From: Undaria pinnatifida
Lineage: Eukaryota; Sar; Phaeophyceae; Laminariales; Alariaceae
Assembly: GCA_012845835.1 (NCBI GenBank)
Contig: JABAKD010000027.1
Coordinates: 8,549,364-8,613,363 of the forward strand
Direction of reading: 5' to 3'
DNA length: 64,000 nt
Numbering within the stretch: position 1 is the first letter of the stretch; each line of letters opens with the position of its first letter. Position numbers and translations under genes: made by a program. Shown piece by piece: positions 37,301 to 46,449 of the stretch. The notes beneath the pieces were generated by a model. The model did not search any database and was not told the DNA's origin. It worked only from the letters and a program-made list of their open reading frames with translations.

Positions 37301-39422
37301 CGACGGAGGGTTTGACGTGTGCGGACAGAGGGATGAAAATGGCAACACGTTGCTCCACTGCGCGGCGCAGAATGGCCTGCGCGGGATGTGCAAGGTGGTT
37401 CTACGGGTTGGGAGCGGGCGGCCGCTTAACCTTCAGAATGTAAGAGGGGAAGCAGGGAGGGAGGGACGAATGGGAGGGAGGGAGGGAGGGAGGGGGGGAT
37501 GGAGGGGAGGGAGGGGATGGTTTTATTGTATTTCGTGAAAAATTCGAGCAAAAACAATACCAGAACCCAATTTCTCAACCCTTTAGAATTGTACGGAGGT
37601 TTTTGAGGACGAATTGCTTGGAATTAGTGTGGGATCGTTTTCGCTGTCGCGTGCTGTATGCAGGTGCTGTTGAATCTCGCGAGCTGCACAGGCATTGTTG
37701 GTCGAAGTAAAGATGTCTCTTTGCAGTTCCCTCCCTCCCTCCCTTGCGGAGGTGACTGCCGCGGAGGAAAAAACGATGTACACGGGAAGGGGGGTCAACT
37801 TGTGGCACGCGCTTAGGCAGTGTAAATGTGTTCGCGTACCACCGGGATGCTCCGGTTGATATTATCAACGCACCAACCACCCTCGATGGGTGTGAACACG
37901 TTTAGTCAGCGGAAGGCACACAACCAAACGCCGCTGATCCTTTTATCCCTCTCCCTACACGTGTAACCCCCTCCCCCCCCCCATCTAGGATGCAGCTCAC
38001 TCTTATTGCGACTCGCCGAACACCTCACGGCGCTTCGCGCTTGGCGCAAGCAATGCCTGCCTGATGTGGTGAAAACCCGACGTGCTTCCGTCCCCAGATT
38101 GTAGGGTGTAAGGTTCTCATCGTTATGGTCATACGACTACGGCCATGCATGAATGTCGAGTACACCCTCCCTCCTACCACCATTACCCCCTTCTCCCCCC
38201 CCCCCCCGCCAATCCCAACCCCCATCCCCTCCCACTACGGCCATGCATGATATATGCACACCCCCTAACCTCTTCTCCCCTCCGTGATGATGGCGTTTTT
38301 TTTTTTCAACAGAATGGTGGCAACACCGCATTGCACTACGCGTTCGCTTTCGGGTTTCATCAGCTGGGCAAGTTTCTGGTGGACAACGGGGCGGACAGCA
38401 CCCTTGTTAACGATCAAGGGTAAGATTGTTTTTTTTTTTTTCTGTTTTTCATGATGACAGTTTTTTTCGTGTTTTTTTGTATGCTTTGTATTTTCTGTGT
38501 TTGTATTATTTGTGCTTGTATTGCTTCACACCTCTGACGGCTGTAGGAAATGTGGGGTTTGTGGGGCGGGAATGGATTTTAATATTCAAGTGTGAGAGAG
38601 CGAATTGGCTGAGACAAGCCGTCATTCAGGAGAGAGAGAAGGACGCGGTGGGTAGCTCAAAAGCAAAGCGTATACAGCGGAGTGCAGGGAACTGGCGGGT
38701 GTCTGGTCAGCACGTACGAAACCGCTGCTGGTGTGAGGCAGGAGATTGGAGGCGGAAGATTTTGAATATTTCATCTATTAAGATATCTTTTTTAGCAGAT
38801 GCGGAAGTGTTGTGCGCATGATCTAATCATACAGATCTCACGTGGCGAAACATGTGTACTGGTACTATGATGTGCGCATGATCTAATCATACAGATCTCA
38901 CGCGGCGAAACATGTGTACGGGTACTCATTGTAAATCGACAGACCGAAAGCGCGAGAGCGTGAGTTGACGACAATTCGATACAAATCGACGAGCATATAA
39001 AAGCTGAAAGGTGGGAATGCTGAACCCTATGCGCAATGAAAATGAAAGCAAGTATGGAGGGGGGGAGAGGGGAAGACACCTGTGACCACGGCTTGTCCGG
39101 AACGAACGTCGCTGAGAGTAAAACCACTTACGAGTCGAGCTGGAAAGTACAAGTGATGATTGAATATTATAAGTATGTGAATATAAACGCTGTAATCGTA
39201 TGTTTTGTTCGCCCTCTTCGCGCCTCTCTGAACCCCCGAAAGGGGCTAAGTCTCTTACTTACTATTACGGTTTCGCGTGAAATTTTTTACATTGCTCATA
39301 TGTACGTTTCTCGTATTGTGTGTTGTTGTCTGTGTTTGCTCGTGTGTTTTGCTCATTGTTTTTTTTTCTGCAGGCTGACGTGCTACGAGGGGCTGAATCG
39401 GCAGTACCTGGAGGCGTTATGA
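16277..39422 (+). CDS. RCC1-propeller / low-complexity linker / ankyrin-repeat protein, 14 exons, 5' end incomplete
   Basis: I see fourteen exons: 16277-16338, 17012-17121, 17550-17701, 18628-18752, 19457-19642, 20605-20685, 26457-26532, 30328-30473, 31312-31451, 31761-31912, 32760-34213, 37251-37439, 38313-38419 and 39374-39422. All junction phases agree and give at least 1008 residues to a TGA stop. The first ten exons encode RCC1 repeats: Trp-Gly blade motifs FRWG, MTWG, FSWG, YTWG, FSWG and YSWG, with GANHS, CGGYHS, CGRHHS and AGDFHM in between. The eleventh exon is an Ala/Gly/Ser-rich linker of about 484 residues. The last three exons hold three ankyrin repeats ([20 protein letters not shown]) and end LTCYEGL...EAL. 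In known families RCC1 propellers and ankyrin repeats are protein-binding scaffolds, and some RCC1 proteins are guanine-nucleotide exchange factors. No catalytic role can be assigned here. The start codon and the first blade or blades are missing from my model. A micro-exon may also be missing between exons 6 and 7, where the usual Leu-Gly-His-Gly is absent. Confidence 0.86.
16351..16402 (-). repeat. Poly(C)-tailed repeat, family B fragment
   Basis: On the minus strand reads ggtctacggtcacacga, then tacggccatgcacg, and ends in a C tract (16350-16365). It lies in the first intron of the RCC1 gene. Confidence 0.7.
16510..16680. repeat. GGTGTT/GGTGGT microsatellite in intron
   Basis: Pure stretches of GGTGGT and then GGTGTT. 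They create long Val/Leu and Pro/Thr frames with no coding meaning. Confidence 0.95.
17012..17121 (+). CDS. RCC1 gene exon
   Basis: Encodes [20 protein letters not shown] followed by a stretch ending in VAAGANH. The donor AATCACAG|GTCAGG splits a Ser codon that is completed by the next exon, giving the RCC1 hallmark [12 protein letters not shown]. An acceptor at 17034 (gtccag) in the same phase would shorten the exon by eight codons. Confidence 0.75.
17550..17701 (+). CDS. RCC1 gene exon, followed by a GC-AG intron
   Basis: Encodes [18 protein letters not shown] and, towards its end, [13 protein letters not shown]. The acceptor is tcatacag. The exon ends at GGAG|GCAAGT, a classical GC-type donor. 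No GT donor near it keeps the frame, and the GC site joins in phase to give [15 protein letters not shown]. Confidence 0.88.
18250..18560. repeat. Degenerate GGGACGG/GGAATGCAT repeats in intron
   Basis: Words such as ggaatgcat, gggacgg and gcacgg recur many times without strict period. Lies inside the GC-AG intron. Confidence 0.7.
18628..18752 (+). CDS. RCC1 gene exon
   Basis: Encodes [18 protein letters not shown] and then the Leu/Arg-rich end of the blade (RLGERVIQ). The acceptor is ggcgcag and the donor CAG|GTAGGT. The Gly-Gln-Leu-Gly-His-Gly-Asp core is a textbook RCC1 blade start. The donor leads straight into a GGTGGATGG-type minisatellite. Confidence 0.92.
18753..18990. repeat. GGTGGATGGGTGG minisatellite directly after a splice donor
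   Basis: Begins at the donor gtaggtgg itself. The donor-like word gtaggtgg recurs inside the array (18916 and 18947). Confidence 0.9.
19457..19642 (+). CDS. RCC1 gene exon
   Basis: Encodes [20 protein letters not shown] followed by [11 protein letters not shown]. The acceptor is cttctgacag behind a long T tract. The donor CCAAAG|GTGCGG is phase 0. Pieces of its 3' end recur in the following intron (see findings). Confidence 0.92.
19660..20330. repeat. G-rich intronic tract with repeated exon-end pieces
   Basis: GGGGTGG-type tract. The sequence around 19830-19853, 20114-20135 and 20190-20213 resembles the 3' end of the exon 19457-19642 including its donor. Confidence 0.65.
20605..20685 (+). 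CDS. RCC1 gene exon
   Basis: Encodes [20 protein letters not shown] and then GACSFGK. The acceptor is ggttgttgcag and the donor AAG|GTGGGT, phase 0. The next exon I can place lies 5.8 kb downstream. Confidence 0.9.
20930..21080. repeat. CATAAT/CATCAT microsatellite in intron
   Basis: Interrupted runs of cataatcat and catagtcat units. Confidence 0.9.
21550..21740. repeat. GGGTC-rich dispersed repeat
   Basis: Second copy of the 8295-8465 type, partly inverted (gacccgactcgacccgac at 21686). Confidence 0.7.
21790..22380. repeat. Degenerate GCGCCTACTCTGGCC repeats and inverted repeat
   Basis: About five units of a 27- to 33-base word lie at 21835-21970. Words ggtccctctatactgccggc (22196) and ccggcgctatagagggagc (22341) form an imperfect inverted pair. 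No gene recognised in 20700-23900. Confidence 0.55.
23948..24835 (-). pseudogene. hAT-family transposase remnant, C-terminal part
   Basis: On the minus strand, 24820-24655 reads [20 protein letters not shown] and ends [11 protein letters not shown] before a stop. After a frame break, 24514-23948 carries [20 protein letters not shown] and [20 protein letters not shown], the conserved hAT C-terminal dimerisation region (Trp-Trp-x...Phe-Ser-x-x-Gly...Arg-x-x-Leu). The N-terminal BED finger and catalytic acidic residues are absent, so the copy is dead. It lies in reverse orientation inside a 5.8 kb intron of the RCC1 gene. Between the two blocks is an Asp/Gly-rich segment. Confidence 0.87.
24855..25095 (+). 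repeat. Poly(C)-tailed dispersed repeat, family A, longest copy type
   Basis: Shares cggtcgctatcctaggaga, tgtaatatatggaagaagcg and the atgagcgcccaaatgttgg body with 58525-58752. Ends in more than twenty C residues. Confidence 0.88.
25430..25985. repeat. CAGTAG/AGCAGT microsatellite in intron
   Basis: Long array of cagtagcag and cagcagaag words. It makes Leu-rich and Ser-rich frames that are not genes. Confidence 0.95.
26050..26305. repeat. GTTGGTGTT / GCTGCTGTT microsatellite in intron
   Basis: Runs of ttggtgttgg followed by ctgctgctg. Frames on both strands are composition artefacts. Confidence 0.93.
26457..26532 (+). CDS. RCC1 gene exon
   Basis: Encodes [20 protein letters not shown] and then LQASAG. 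The acceptor is ggattgcag and the donor GCCG|GTGAGA. Its phase-1 end joins the next exon to give the blade motif [11 protein letters not shown]. The usual Leu-Gly-His-Gly between SFGK and APDK is missing, so a small phase-0 exon may lie unseen in the 5.8 kb intron. Confidence 0.82.
26995..27021. repeat. Perfect 13-base palindrome
   Basis: tcgatcatgctat, one spacer base, then atagcatgatcga. It could form a hairpin in RNA or DNA. Confidence 0.9.
27299..29814. mobile_element. Putative 2.5 kb DNA transposon with inverted ends
   Basis: The left end (27300-27378) carries acacatcagacattg, ttgatacgagcta and ccccctgctcgtgac in that order. The right end (29755-29812) carries their reverse complements in the mirrored order. 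The left end also has an 18-base insertion and a 67-base tandem copy (27354-27478). The interior is more AT-rich than its surroundings and has none of the usual G/C tracts. It encodes no transposase I recognise. It lies in a RCC1-gene intron. Confidence 0.6.
27920..28390. repeat. Diverged tandem repeats inside the 2.5 kb element
   Basis: The words caaatttcat, gctcccaaaaacaacc and gagcaaaattcaa recur about every 120 bases (28000-28340). Confidence 0.65.
30328..30473 (+). CDS. RCC1 gene exon
   Basis: Encodes [20 protein letters not shown], then EGQGGHG and [12 protein letters not shown]. The acceptor ttgttcgcag follows a T-rich tract and the donor is CAG|GTAACT. Confidence 0.9.
30640..31255 (+). 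repeat. Poly(C)-tailed dispersed repeat, family B, long copy
   Basis: About 600 bases, flanked by C tracts on both sides. Near-identical to 58835-59410. Shorter copies are at 38000-38175, 47215-47320 (reverse), 50531-50600, 53563-53985 (reverse) and 57716-57890. Typical words are gcgactcgccgaacacctca, cccgacgtgctccgtcccgg and tacgactacggccatgca. It lies in a RCC1-gene intron. Confidence 0.9.
31312..31451 (+). CDS. RCC1 gene exon
   Basis: Encodes [20 protein letters not shown] and then GCSDGG, ending [13 protein letters not shown]. The acceptor is gatatgaag, which lacks a strong pyrimidine tract close by. The donor GACAG|GTACAT is phase 2 and joins the next exon in frame. About 55 bases of its 3' part recur at 31529 in the intron. 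Confidence 0.82.
31529..31590 (+). repeat. Partial duplication of the preceding RCC1 exon
   Basis: Translates as [19 protein letters not shown], beside the exon's [18 protein letters not shown]. The splice donor of the exon is changed in the copy (gacaaatg instead of gacaggta), so it is probably not an exon. Confidence 0.75.
31761..31912 (+). CDS. RCC1 gene exon, last propeller blade
   Basis: Encodes [20 protein letters not shown] and, near the end, [16 protein letters not shown], the closing Gly-Gly-His-Ser of an RCC1 blade. The acceptor is ccctttccag and the donor CCAG|GTGACT, phase 1. Confidence 0.88.
31940..32135. repeat. TAGATCATA minisatellite, 9-base unit
   Basis: About 20 units with variants tagatcgta and tagatccta. 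It continues into a copy of the acagatc dispersed repeat (32130-32350). Confidence 0.95.
32385..32480 (-). repeat. Poly(C)-tailed dispersed repeat, family A
   Basis: Reverse-strand copy with ccaaggcaagcaagcac and the C tract at its 3' end (seen as gggggg at 32394-32406). Confidence 0.8.
32760..34213 (+). CDS. RCC1 gene, large low-complexity linker exon
   Basis: An open stretch of 484 codons built mostly of Ala, Gly, Ser, Thr and Arg. It has polyalanine runs near its start and at 33830-33890, and a Gly-Gly-Asp-Gly-rich block at 33410-33580 made of GGT and GAT triplets. The acceptor is gccccgcag (alternative tacgcag at 32768, same phase). The donor GCCAAG|GTAATA is phase 0. It is probably a disordered tether between propeller and ankyrin repeats. 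The opposite strand is open too, so the open length alone proves little. Phase agreement at both ends supports it. Confidence 0.72.
34214..37250 (+). other. Intron of the RCC1-ankyrin gene
   Basis: No further exon recognised. Contains a repeat word cggacactgg (36260) also present at 1298, 4208 and 4240, and two GGTAT repeat tracts (35876-35935 and 36940-37190). Confidence 0.6.
36940..37190. repeat. GGTATGGTAT pentanucleotide-type repeat
   Basis: Interrupted (TATGG)n ending about 60 bases before an ankyrin exon. A shorter array of the same word lies at 35876-35935. Confidence 0.92.
37251..37439 (+). CDS. Ankyrin-repeat exon of the RCC1 gene
   Basis: Encodes [20 protein letters not shown] (first repeat) and [20 protein letters not shown] (second repeat). 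The acceptor is ggtgtgcag. The donor AAT|GTAAGA is phase 0 and is followed at once by a GGGA-repeat tract. Confidence 0.92.
38000..38262 (+). repeat. Poly(C)-tailed family B, two partial copies
   Basis: 38000-38175 carries ctcgccgaacacctcacggc and ends in a C-rich tract. 38230-38262 repeats only actacggccatgcatga and again runs into C. Confidence 0.8.
38313..38419 (+). CDS. Ankyrin-repeat exon of the RCC1 gene
   Basis: Encodes [20 protein letters not shown] and then [15 protein letters not shown], a canonical ankyrin repeat with the Asn-Gly-Ala-Asp loop. The acceptor ttttttcaacag sits behind a T tract. The donor AAGG|GTAAGA is phase 2. Confidence 0.93.
38813..39150 (+). repeat. Tandem 59-base repeat followed by headless SINE body
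   Basis: 38813-38871 and 38872-38930 are near-identical (gtgcgcatgatctaatcata, cacg.ggcgaaacatgtgta). From 38938 the body of the 5552-5830 SINE follows. It lies in the last intron of the RCC1 gene. Confidence 0.8.
39374..39422 (+). CDS. Terminal exon of the RCC1-ankyrin gene
   Basis: Encodes [15 protein letters not shown] and a TGA stop. It completes the split Gly codon of the preceding exon. The acceptor tttttctgcag has a long T tract. The Leu-Thr-Cys-Tyr-Glu-Gly-Leu ending commonly closes this kind of ankyrin module in protist proteins. Confidence 0.93.
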
Positions 39423-39654
39423 CAAACAGGGCTTGCTGCTTGCCTTGCGTTTTATTTGATTTGCTTGTCCGTCTTGCCTTGGTTCGGCTTGTCTTGTTTT
39501 GGCTTGGCTGTGTGTTTCGGCTCGCCTTGTGTTGGTTCTTGTCCTGTGTTGGCTTGCTGTGTTGCGACGGCTTGCCGTGCCGTGCCTTGCCTTGCCTTGC
39601 TTTGTTTGGGATTGCCTCGTTTGGCACCGGCTCTATTTATTCCGTGTCTACTGT

Positions 39655-40270
39655 ACGATACTGGTACTGGTGCCGGTGGTGGGCGGTACTTATACGGGTA
39701 GTTCTACTGAGTAGTGCTGCGTCTGGTGATGCTGGTACTGGTATGTGTTGGTAGTACTGGAAGTCCTGATCCTGGCAGAAGCGGTACTGGCACTGGTAGC
39801 TCTGTCACTTGTAATGCTGATACTGATACTAGTAGTACTGTTACGGGTAGTGCTGTTTTCCGGTGGTGCTGGTACTGGTAGTACTGATACTCCTAATGTC
39901 GATACTGGTAGTACTGGTACTAGAAGTACTGGTACTGGAAGTATTGGTACTGGAAGTGCTGGTACTGGTGGAGCTGGTACTGGCAGTACTGGTGCTGGTA
40001 GTACTGGTACTGGTAGTACTGGTGCTGGTAGTACTGGTGCTGGTAGTACTGGTGCTGGTAGTACTGGTACTGGTAGTAGTGGTACTGGTGATACTGGTAG
40101 TACTGGTACTGGTGGTACTGGTACTGGTGGTACTGGTACTGGTAGTACTGAGACACTGCTAATACTGGTACTGGGGATACTGGTACTGGCAGTACTGGTA
40201 GTACTGGTACTGGTGATACAAGTACTGGTATTACTGGTACTGGTAGTATACTGGTAGTTCTGGTACTGGT
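39655..40270. repeat. GGTACTGGTAGTACT minisatellite
   Basis: About 40 units of a 12- to 15-base word starting about 230 bases after the stop codon of the RCC1-ankyrin gene, so it may be partly transcribed. Confidence 0.95.
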
Positions 40271-43200
40271 GCGTGGTTAGGTTTCCCGTCGCCCCTGGTC
40301 GCTCGAGCGCCTCCTAGCGTTCGTCTTGCTATTTCCCGGTGTTTTTAAGTGAAACACTTGTTTTCCTCTGTTTCGTTTCGTTTGTATGCACCATTCGTCT
40401 TTTCCCTAGTAATGACCTCCTGTGCTGACAATGAGTACCCCCCCCCCCCACTAAGGCTCAAATAATGAGTCTTCGTCTTCGACCCCGCCGCCTCCCCCCC
40501 CCCTCCTTTGGCTTGGCATAGCTATATGTGGATCTCTTGTGTGAGTTTTTGGCATTTCGAGACAACAGACGGATGTGCGTGCGTGCGGGCGGGCGGCGAT
40601 CGATCGATCGATCAATCGATGGAATAGGTGATGATGCTTGCTTCACGTTGTTGGCAGGGTTTGTTTGCTTGCTTCCTGGTTGGTGGGCGTGTTTTTTTAT
40701 TGCAAAAAAGCTGTGTGACTGTGTGGTAGTTAAAAACTAATTGGAAAACCAAAGTATGAAGAACCGCTTCATTTGTGTGCGCGGAGGGAAGGCGGGGGTG
40801 ATTCCGCGCTTCCTTGTTGTTTTTCAAGTACATGACCGTGAGTATCACTGCCTTCGATACACTATAGTACCCCCCCCCCCACCTTCCGACATTGTAGGGT
40901 CTATGGCCTTGAGAGTGTGGAGCATGCACGCATGCATAAGAATAGAACACCCTCTATGTTAGGAGTAGGAACGTACTCCAGCGCGACAGGGACGCGTGGT
41001 CAGTGATCACATGGCTTAAGGCAAGCAACAAATGAGTACGCTTCCCCGCTGAATGCCGCCAAGAAACTGTTGACGTTGTACCTCTGTAGCAGTAGCAGTG
41101 GGAGTGTAGCGCTTGGGTTTTTTTGGTTGTCCCGTTTTTCTTGAAGGGGGCTTTATGCACGCGGGGATGGGTGTTTTTTTTTTCCAGTTCTTGCAAAATT
41201 GGCTGTCGTGCCCCGCTCGATTGTTCGGGGCCGCATCTCGAGTATCGATTTTTGGGCGCGGACGGTACAATAGGCCAGGCGATAGTTGCCTGGTGCACGG
41301 TATACTTGAAATGTGTGTGATTTACTGGTGATGGATACTGAGCGTGAATCGAGTTCAATGCGATAGCGATAATTTGATGTGATATCAATAATTCGATAGG
41401 ATATCGAGGATCGATAAAAAAAGAGAAAGTCAAATCGATGCGATTTGGATATTAGATATTCGATAAACACCTCGGAACTTTTCGTTCAGCACCAAGAAGT
41501 ACGGGGATGCCAGCAGATTTGGAGGGCTAGCCGCGTATGGTATGACATGATACCAGGTATCCATATTCGATTTTCCGATATTTTGATACTCGATTATTTC
41601 GATAATTTACAAAAAAAAATCGATGTGATATCTAACACTATTAAGAGCACGGCTGTATTCACTACAACATGTATACAGAGGCGTTAATAGCCCCGTTTAA
41701 ACTGCATCTACATTTTTTGGGAACGAACATCTTGGATTTAGTTAAGGAGTTGACGCTCTGCAGGGGGGGAAAGAGGGCGTAAAACCGAGGGGCGAAAAAA
41801 AACGGTTTTGTAACCGTAAAACCGGAAAAGTCTGATTAGAAATGCCCGGTTTCGTTTTTTTTTTTTTTCCTTCTGATATTGTGCCCAAAAACGCTCTCGG
41901 CGCCCCCAAACCTGGGGCAAAAGAGCCCAGCGTGGGGAAAATGCTGCAGCAGCAAGAGTTGCAGTAGTAGCAGTTACTACGCCTGTGTAATCCCTCGCGA
42001 GATGAGCGGGGAGCTAGGGGGTTTGCAGGGGGGGAGGTTGTGCGTGTGAGGGCCGGGCCGGGCCGGGGGGGGGGGGGCATGATGTTGCTTGTGGGACGTC
42101 AACCATCGCGGTGGGGCGCAGGAATGTGTATCGACCCCAGTAAAACTATGTCAGGCGTGGTACTATCTGCCGTTTAGATGGGGCGCGCAGCAGTACGACT
42201 AGTAGCTTACTAGTGGGGACTACACAGGCGGATGGGACTGCTGTCTGCATTTTTGCCCATGTTCTACCACGTCTACGAAGTGGGGGAGATCCCGTCCACC
42301 CTTGTGATGGAGACTAGTAGCAATGCTAATGGGTGGGGAGTGCGCAGCAGTACGGCTAGTAGCGTATACGGCAAAGTAGCGTACTGCCGCAGGACACGGG
42401 GAGATAATGCAACACCTGCGATGATTTTTTTTTACATACTCCGTACTAGTTTTCTTCGAAAACCACGGGGGGGCCGAGGCACACACACACACACGAAAAA
42501 AATGGCGGCTTTCTTGTAGGTAGATTCCGACATCTCGTCGAGATCAATCCGTTCCATGCGTCGCAAGCTTGGAGACTGAATTTGCGATCTCTTCCGTTTC
42601 CGAGAATTTTTTTTTTTTTTTTACATTCATGCAAGGGGATATGTGGTGTGATGTCTTGCCTGTTAGTCTACACAGGTAGCATCATGCTGGTGGGGGGGGG
42701 GGGTTGAGGGAGGGGAGGGGGGGGGGGGGGCGCAGCAGTACTGCTAAGCATCATGCCTCCTGCCTGTGCACGTGTTGGAAACCCCCGTGCATTGTATTTC
42801 GGGTACATACATCTATATATATGTATTTTCATCTCTAGCAGCTCGGGCTACTTGATGGGACTGATAATGCGATGGGTCACTTTTTTTCGTCGCTTTTTTG
42901 GTATTCCGATTCTGAAGTCTGAGAAGGTTTATAACGATTGGCGCAGTTGATGGCAGGCGTAGTAGATGACACCACGGTGTTTTGTTTATGGATGTTTTTT
43001 TTTTCGGGTTTGCGCTTTGCGTGGGTGACGCAACATGTTGATTTTTTTTATTTGTTGGGCTTTTTTAGGGGGTTGTGTATGGCGAACGCCATCGTGTTTT
43101 TTTGGGGGGGGAGGGGGGAGGGAGGGGGAACATTGTAAGGGTTTTCGCATTCCTGCCACCGGCATATTCGTAGGGGTCGCGTAGGTGTAGATGATTCAGT

Positions 43201-44200
43201 CCTCCGCCTTCTTTTTATTTTTTTCGTTTCGGGTTCCTTTTTGTTTCCTGTGTTTTCTTTTGTTTTCTTTTTTGTTTCCTTCGATTTTTTTCTTCTTGTT
43301 TCCCGTTTTCTTGGTTTCTTTTGTTTTCTTTTTCCCCCTTTTTGTTTCCTTCGCTTTATCAACCGTGTTTGCCTCCCGCCCCCCTCCCTTGGTTGCATAC
43401 ATATCGATATATATACCAGTTAATATTTGCGGCCAAAGCGAGTGGTACATATTTATTTGGTTTTTGTGTGGTTTGTGTGTTGTGAGTGGATGTATGGACG
43501 GTTAGTGCGCTTGCTTTGTGTCTTTTGACATGCGGCGTATTGCGCCGCTTATTGTGCCGCTTATTGCGCCGCTTCTCCGCGTCATTAGTTGTCCCGCGTG
43601 CTTGCTTGCTTGTACGAGTGCCGTGCTGTGTGCCGCGGGGCCTCTGCCCTTTCTATTCCCGCGCGTTGTCGCTTACGCTGCTGCACGAGGGAGATAAAGT
43701 GGTTTTGTGGTTGTGTCGGGGGGGGGGGCGGGGGCGGCGGGGGCGTGTAGGGGGGGGGAAGCGGAGTAGAAGGCGGGGGGGGAGGAGGAGGAGGTGGAGG
43801 AGGGGGGGGGGGGGTGAAGATGCGGAAGGGGAGGGAGGACAAGGTGGACGGAGAGGGGAGGGGAGCTGGGCGGGGAGGAAGGGGATGGAGCGGGGGTGGG
43901 AGGTGGAGGTGATGGGGGAAGAGGAAGGTGTGTGTATATTGGCCGACATGTGGTGTCAACAGGAAGAAAGGACCTTTTTTTTCACCCATTTACACGCTGC
44001 GCACCTTTCATGCCCTTGCACGTTGCTTGGTGTGACACACGGCATGCACCACGGCAGTGCGAACAGCTGTATCCACGCTTGGGATAAAGAACGACGAGGT
44101 CGAAGGTGCCTACTCGTATGTAAATGTACGTTTTACAAAAAAAAAAAATAACATTCCCCGGAAGAGTGAATGGTTCGTCATGCCGATCCGATCCGTATGT
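40271..44200. other. Intergenic, no gene recognised
   Basis: Holds a family A poly(C)-tailed copy (40951-41048), a cgatcgatcgat run (40595-40620), tatcgata-rich sequence (41350-41640), two related blocks around gcgcagcagtac (42184 and 42340), a T-rich tract (43190-43360) and a G-rich tract (43715-43930). The longest frames come from the last two tracts. Confidence 0.6.
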
Positions 44201-44226
44201 TTTCAGCCCTCCTTGCTGCGTATCCC

Positions 44227-44362
44227 GTCTTGTCGTATCCCTTCTGTCCTAGTAAAGGCACTTCAGCAAGCCGTCGAACACAAAAAACTTTGCCGTGTGT
44301 ATCTCACCTTGTCGTATCCCTTCTGTTCTGTTATAGGCACTTCAGCAAGCCGTCGAACCCAA
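44227..44362. repeat. Two-copy tandem duplication, about 80-base spacing
   Basis: cttgtcgtatcccttctgt and ggcacttcagcaagccgtcg occur in both copies (44229-44280 and 44309-44360). Confidence 0.88.
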
Positions 44363-45427
44363 TAATAGTACTGTCGCCGAACACGAAAGACGACAACAGT
44401 CGAGAATTAGACGAGAATGACATTCGACACCTTCAGTGGTTGTTATCTCGAGTTCATGCTACAGCATTCTCCTCCTGTGCACGTTCGAGGGTATACTACT
44501 TGCAGAGGACGAGTACATCGGCTCGTCATAGGATGCGGGCATGATATACGCCTCTGTCTGCGCCGAGAGAGGGACTGTTTGTTTCTTGCCGCCGCCGTCG
44601 CTGTTTTCCCAAGAAAGGTACGAGCTAGACAACCCTTAAAAAAAACATTTTCACTTAATACCTGGTAGGCATTTTCGCAATCGTTTGGAAGTATTTCGAC
44701 GTCAGATTTTGCAGCTGTGCGTCTGAGTCTGTACCACGTTTGTTGGCGTTGAAATTTTTTCAATCCGAGTTTTTTCCGTTGAGAAATTACAAATCAACCA
44801 AATCCCGTCACTCCCGAAGATACATCGATACTAAAAATCTATACGAAAGCCCGAAAACGTTGTACCAGGTACTGCGTATGCCGCTGAAACTCGGTGTGAG
44901 TATTCCTTGAGGCATGGGGAAACGATCGATACCCGTCTCATCGCTTAATTCGTTTTCTGTCAAGAGATATGGCGCGCAGAATATCCCAATACAAATTTAA
45001 GATTCTGCGATGCGAGACACAAAATCTGGTTTTCGCGGCGCATTTTTACGAACTTTGACCCCTGAAAGTTTGACACATGATTCGAAGCGCATTCGTCTAG
45101 GCGTTCAAGCTGGAACCCCCCCCCAAAAAAAACATTTTTTTTTAACGCATATTTCGGTCGATTTCTTGGTTGCCGTTCCACTCAAACGGTCATAATTTTA
45201 CCTCCTCGACTTTTGTTTGGGGGACTCCAGCTTGACCCGTTGGGCTATACACGTCCCAGCGGCCATGCAAAATTCCACTTCAAAAATCGCAAAACTGCTC
45301 TGCGAAAGCCCGTTTTGCTATCTCGGCTGGCTCTATAGAGCCAGACCAGCTCGTGGTGAACCCTTGTACGAGCCACTCCCCCTAGTAACTCTGCACCTCG
45401 CTGACAAAATCTTTGTGAGGCTATGGG

Positions 45428-45730
45428 CTATTGGACGCGTGCTTCGATAGAGGCGCACCACGTTTTTTCGTTTTTTCTGAGGTTTTCCTCAATTTGGGAG
45501 CTTAAGACATACCTCTCCCGAAAAACTGTCCTGGAAAAAAAACTAAAACTGCTATTGCTACCGGATTCTACCAGATCCCATGGCCTAGGTGATTAACGAG
45601 AATCGTCATGAAAAAACTAAGGGGGCGTGTTTTCCGACGAATTTGGGTCAAGGAGCCCCGTCATTCAGAAAATATTTCACACGAAAAGTGCTACCTCTAT
45701 CGTAGCACGCGTCATTTTTTGGCTTGGCGC
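45428..45730 (+). repeat. Dispersed repeat 'cgatagaggcgcacc', copy 1
   Basis: Word order is acgcgtgct.cgatagagg, ttgggagcttaagac, accgga, tggcctaggt, gaatcgtcatg, ggagccccgtc. Other copies are at 46745-46995 (reverse), 47815-48010 and 49985-50270. Confidence 0.85.
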
Positions 45731-46449
45731 AGCGTAGCTAACTATTCCATGGCGGTGTGAATTTCGCCAAAAAAAAATACGGCACTCTTTACCTTAAGAC
45801 TGCACACGAGCAGGAACAGGGGGGGGGGGGGGTGAAGGTCACTCCAGCGACCGACCTTTACACGTTCGTTGTCCAACGCCTGCTCCTTTGCAGCCCCAAC
45901 TTAAATCCGTGAAAGCAACCGCATCATCATCTTCCTTTTCCCAACACGCACACGCCCTCAAAAATCACATACTCCGGAGTATATGAAACCTTTTTTGTTC
46001 TGTATCCGCATCCTGGGATCCTTTGTCTTGTTTGGTCCGCTCCCGAGGAGTCATCCCCCGGTAGAGGTTGCAGTTGTCGGATTAACTAACAATGTACCCG
46101 TCCGGTTGAGCTGCTCGAGTGAGGAAACTGCCGGTTGTATACTTGTCGTCAAGAAATTTCTTCACGAGCACATAATTTTTTATAACAAATATTTCAAGGA
46201 CGTCAGCCGCGAGTTCGACGAATTTCAGGTCAACACCCATGTTTGCAAGCTGCGTTATTATTGTCTTAGGACTGAAAAGGCATAGAAAATAAGCTTGGTC
46301 GGGTTGTGCAAACGAACGAATGCCTTCGAAGTCATGTAGTATCGGGTGAAATATTTTGAGCGCTTCATGTGAGGACCTCAGGGACTTTTTCTGCGGCGCT
46401 CCTACCGCGCTATGGCTTCAGATAGCAGAAAAAAAAAAGCCGGCCCGAG

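Noticed and set aside
43486-44151. 221-codon plus-strand open frame
   Set aside because: The middle is a pure G-rich tract and the start is Arg/Leu-rich by composition. No motif.
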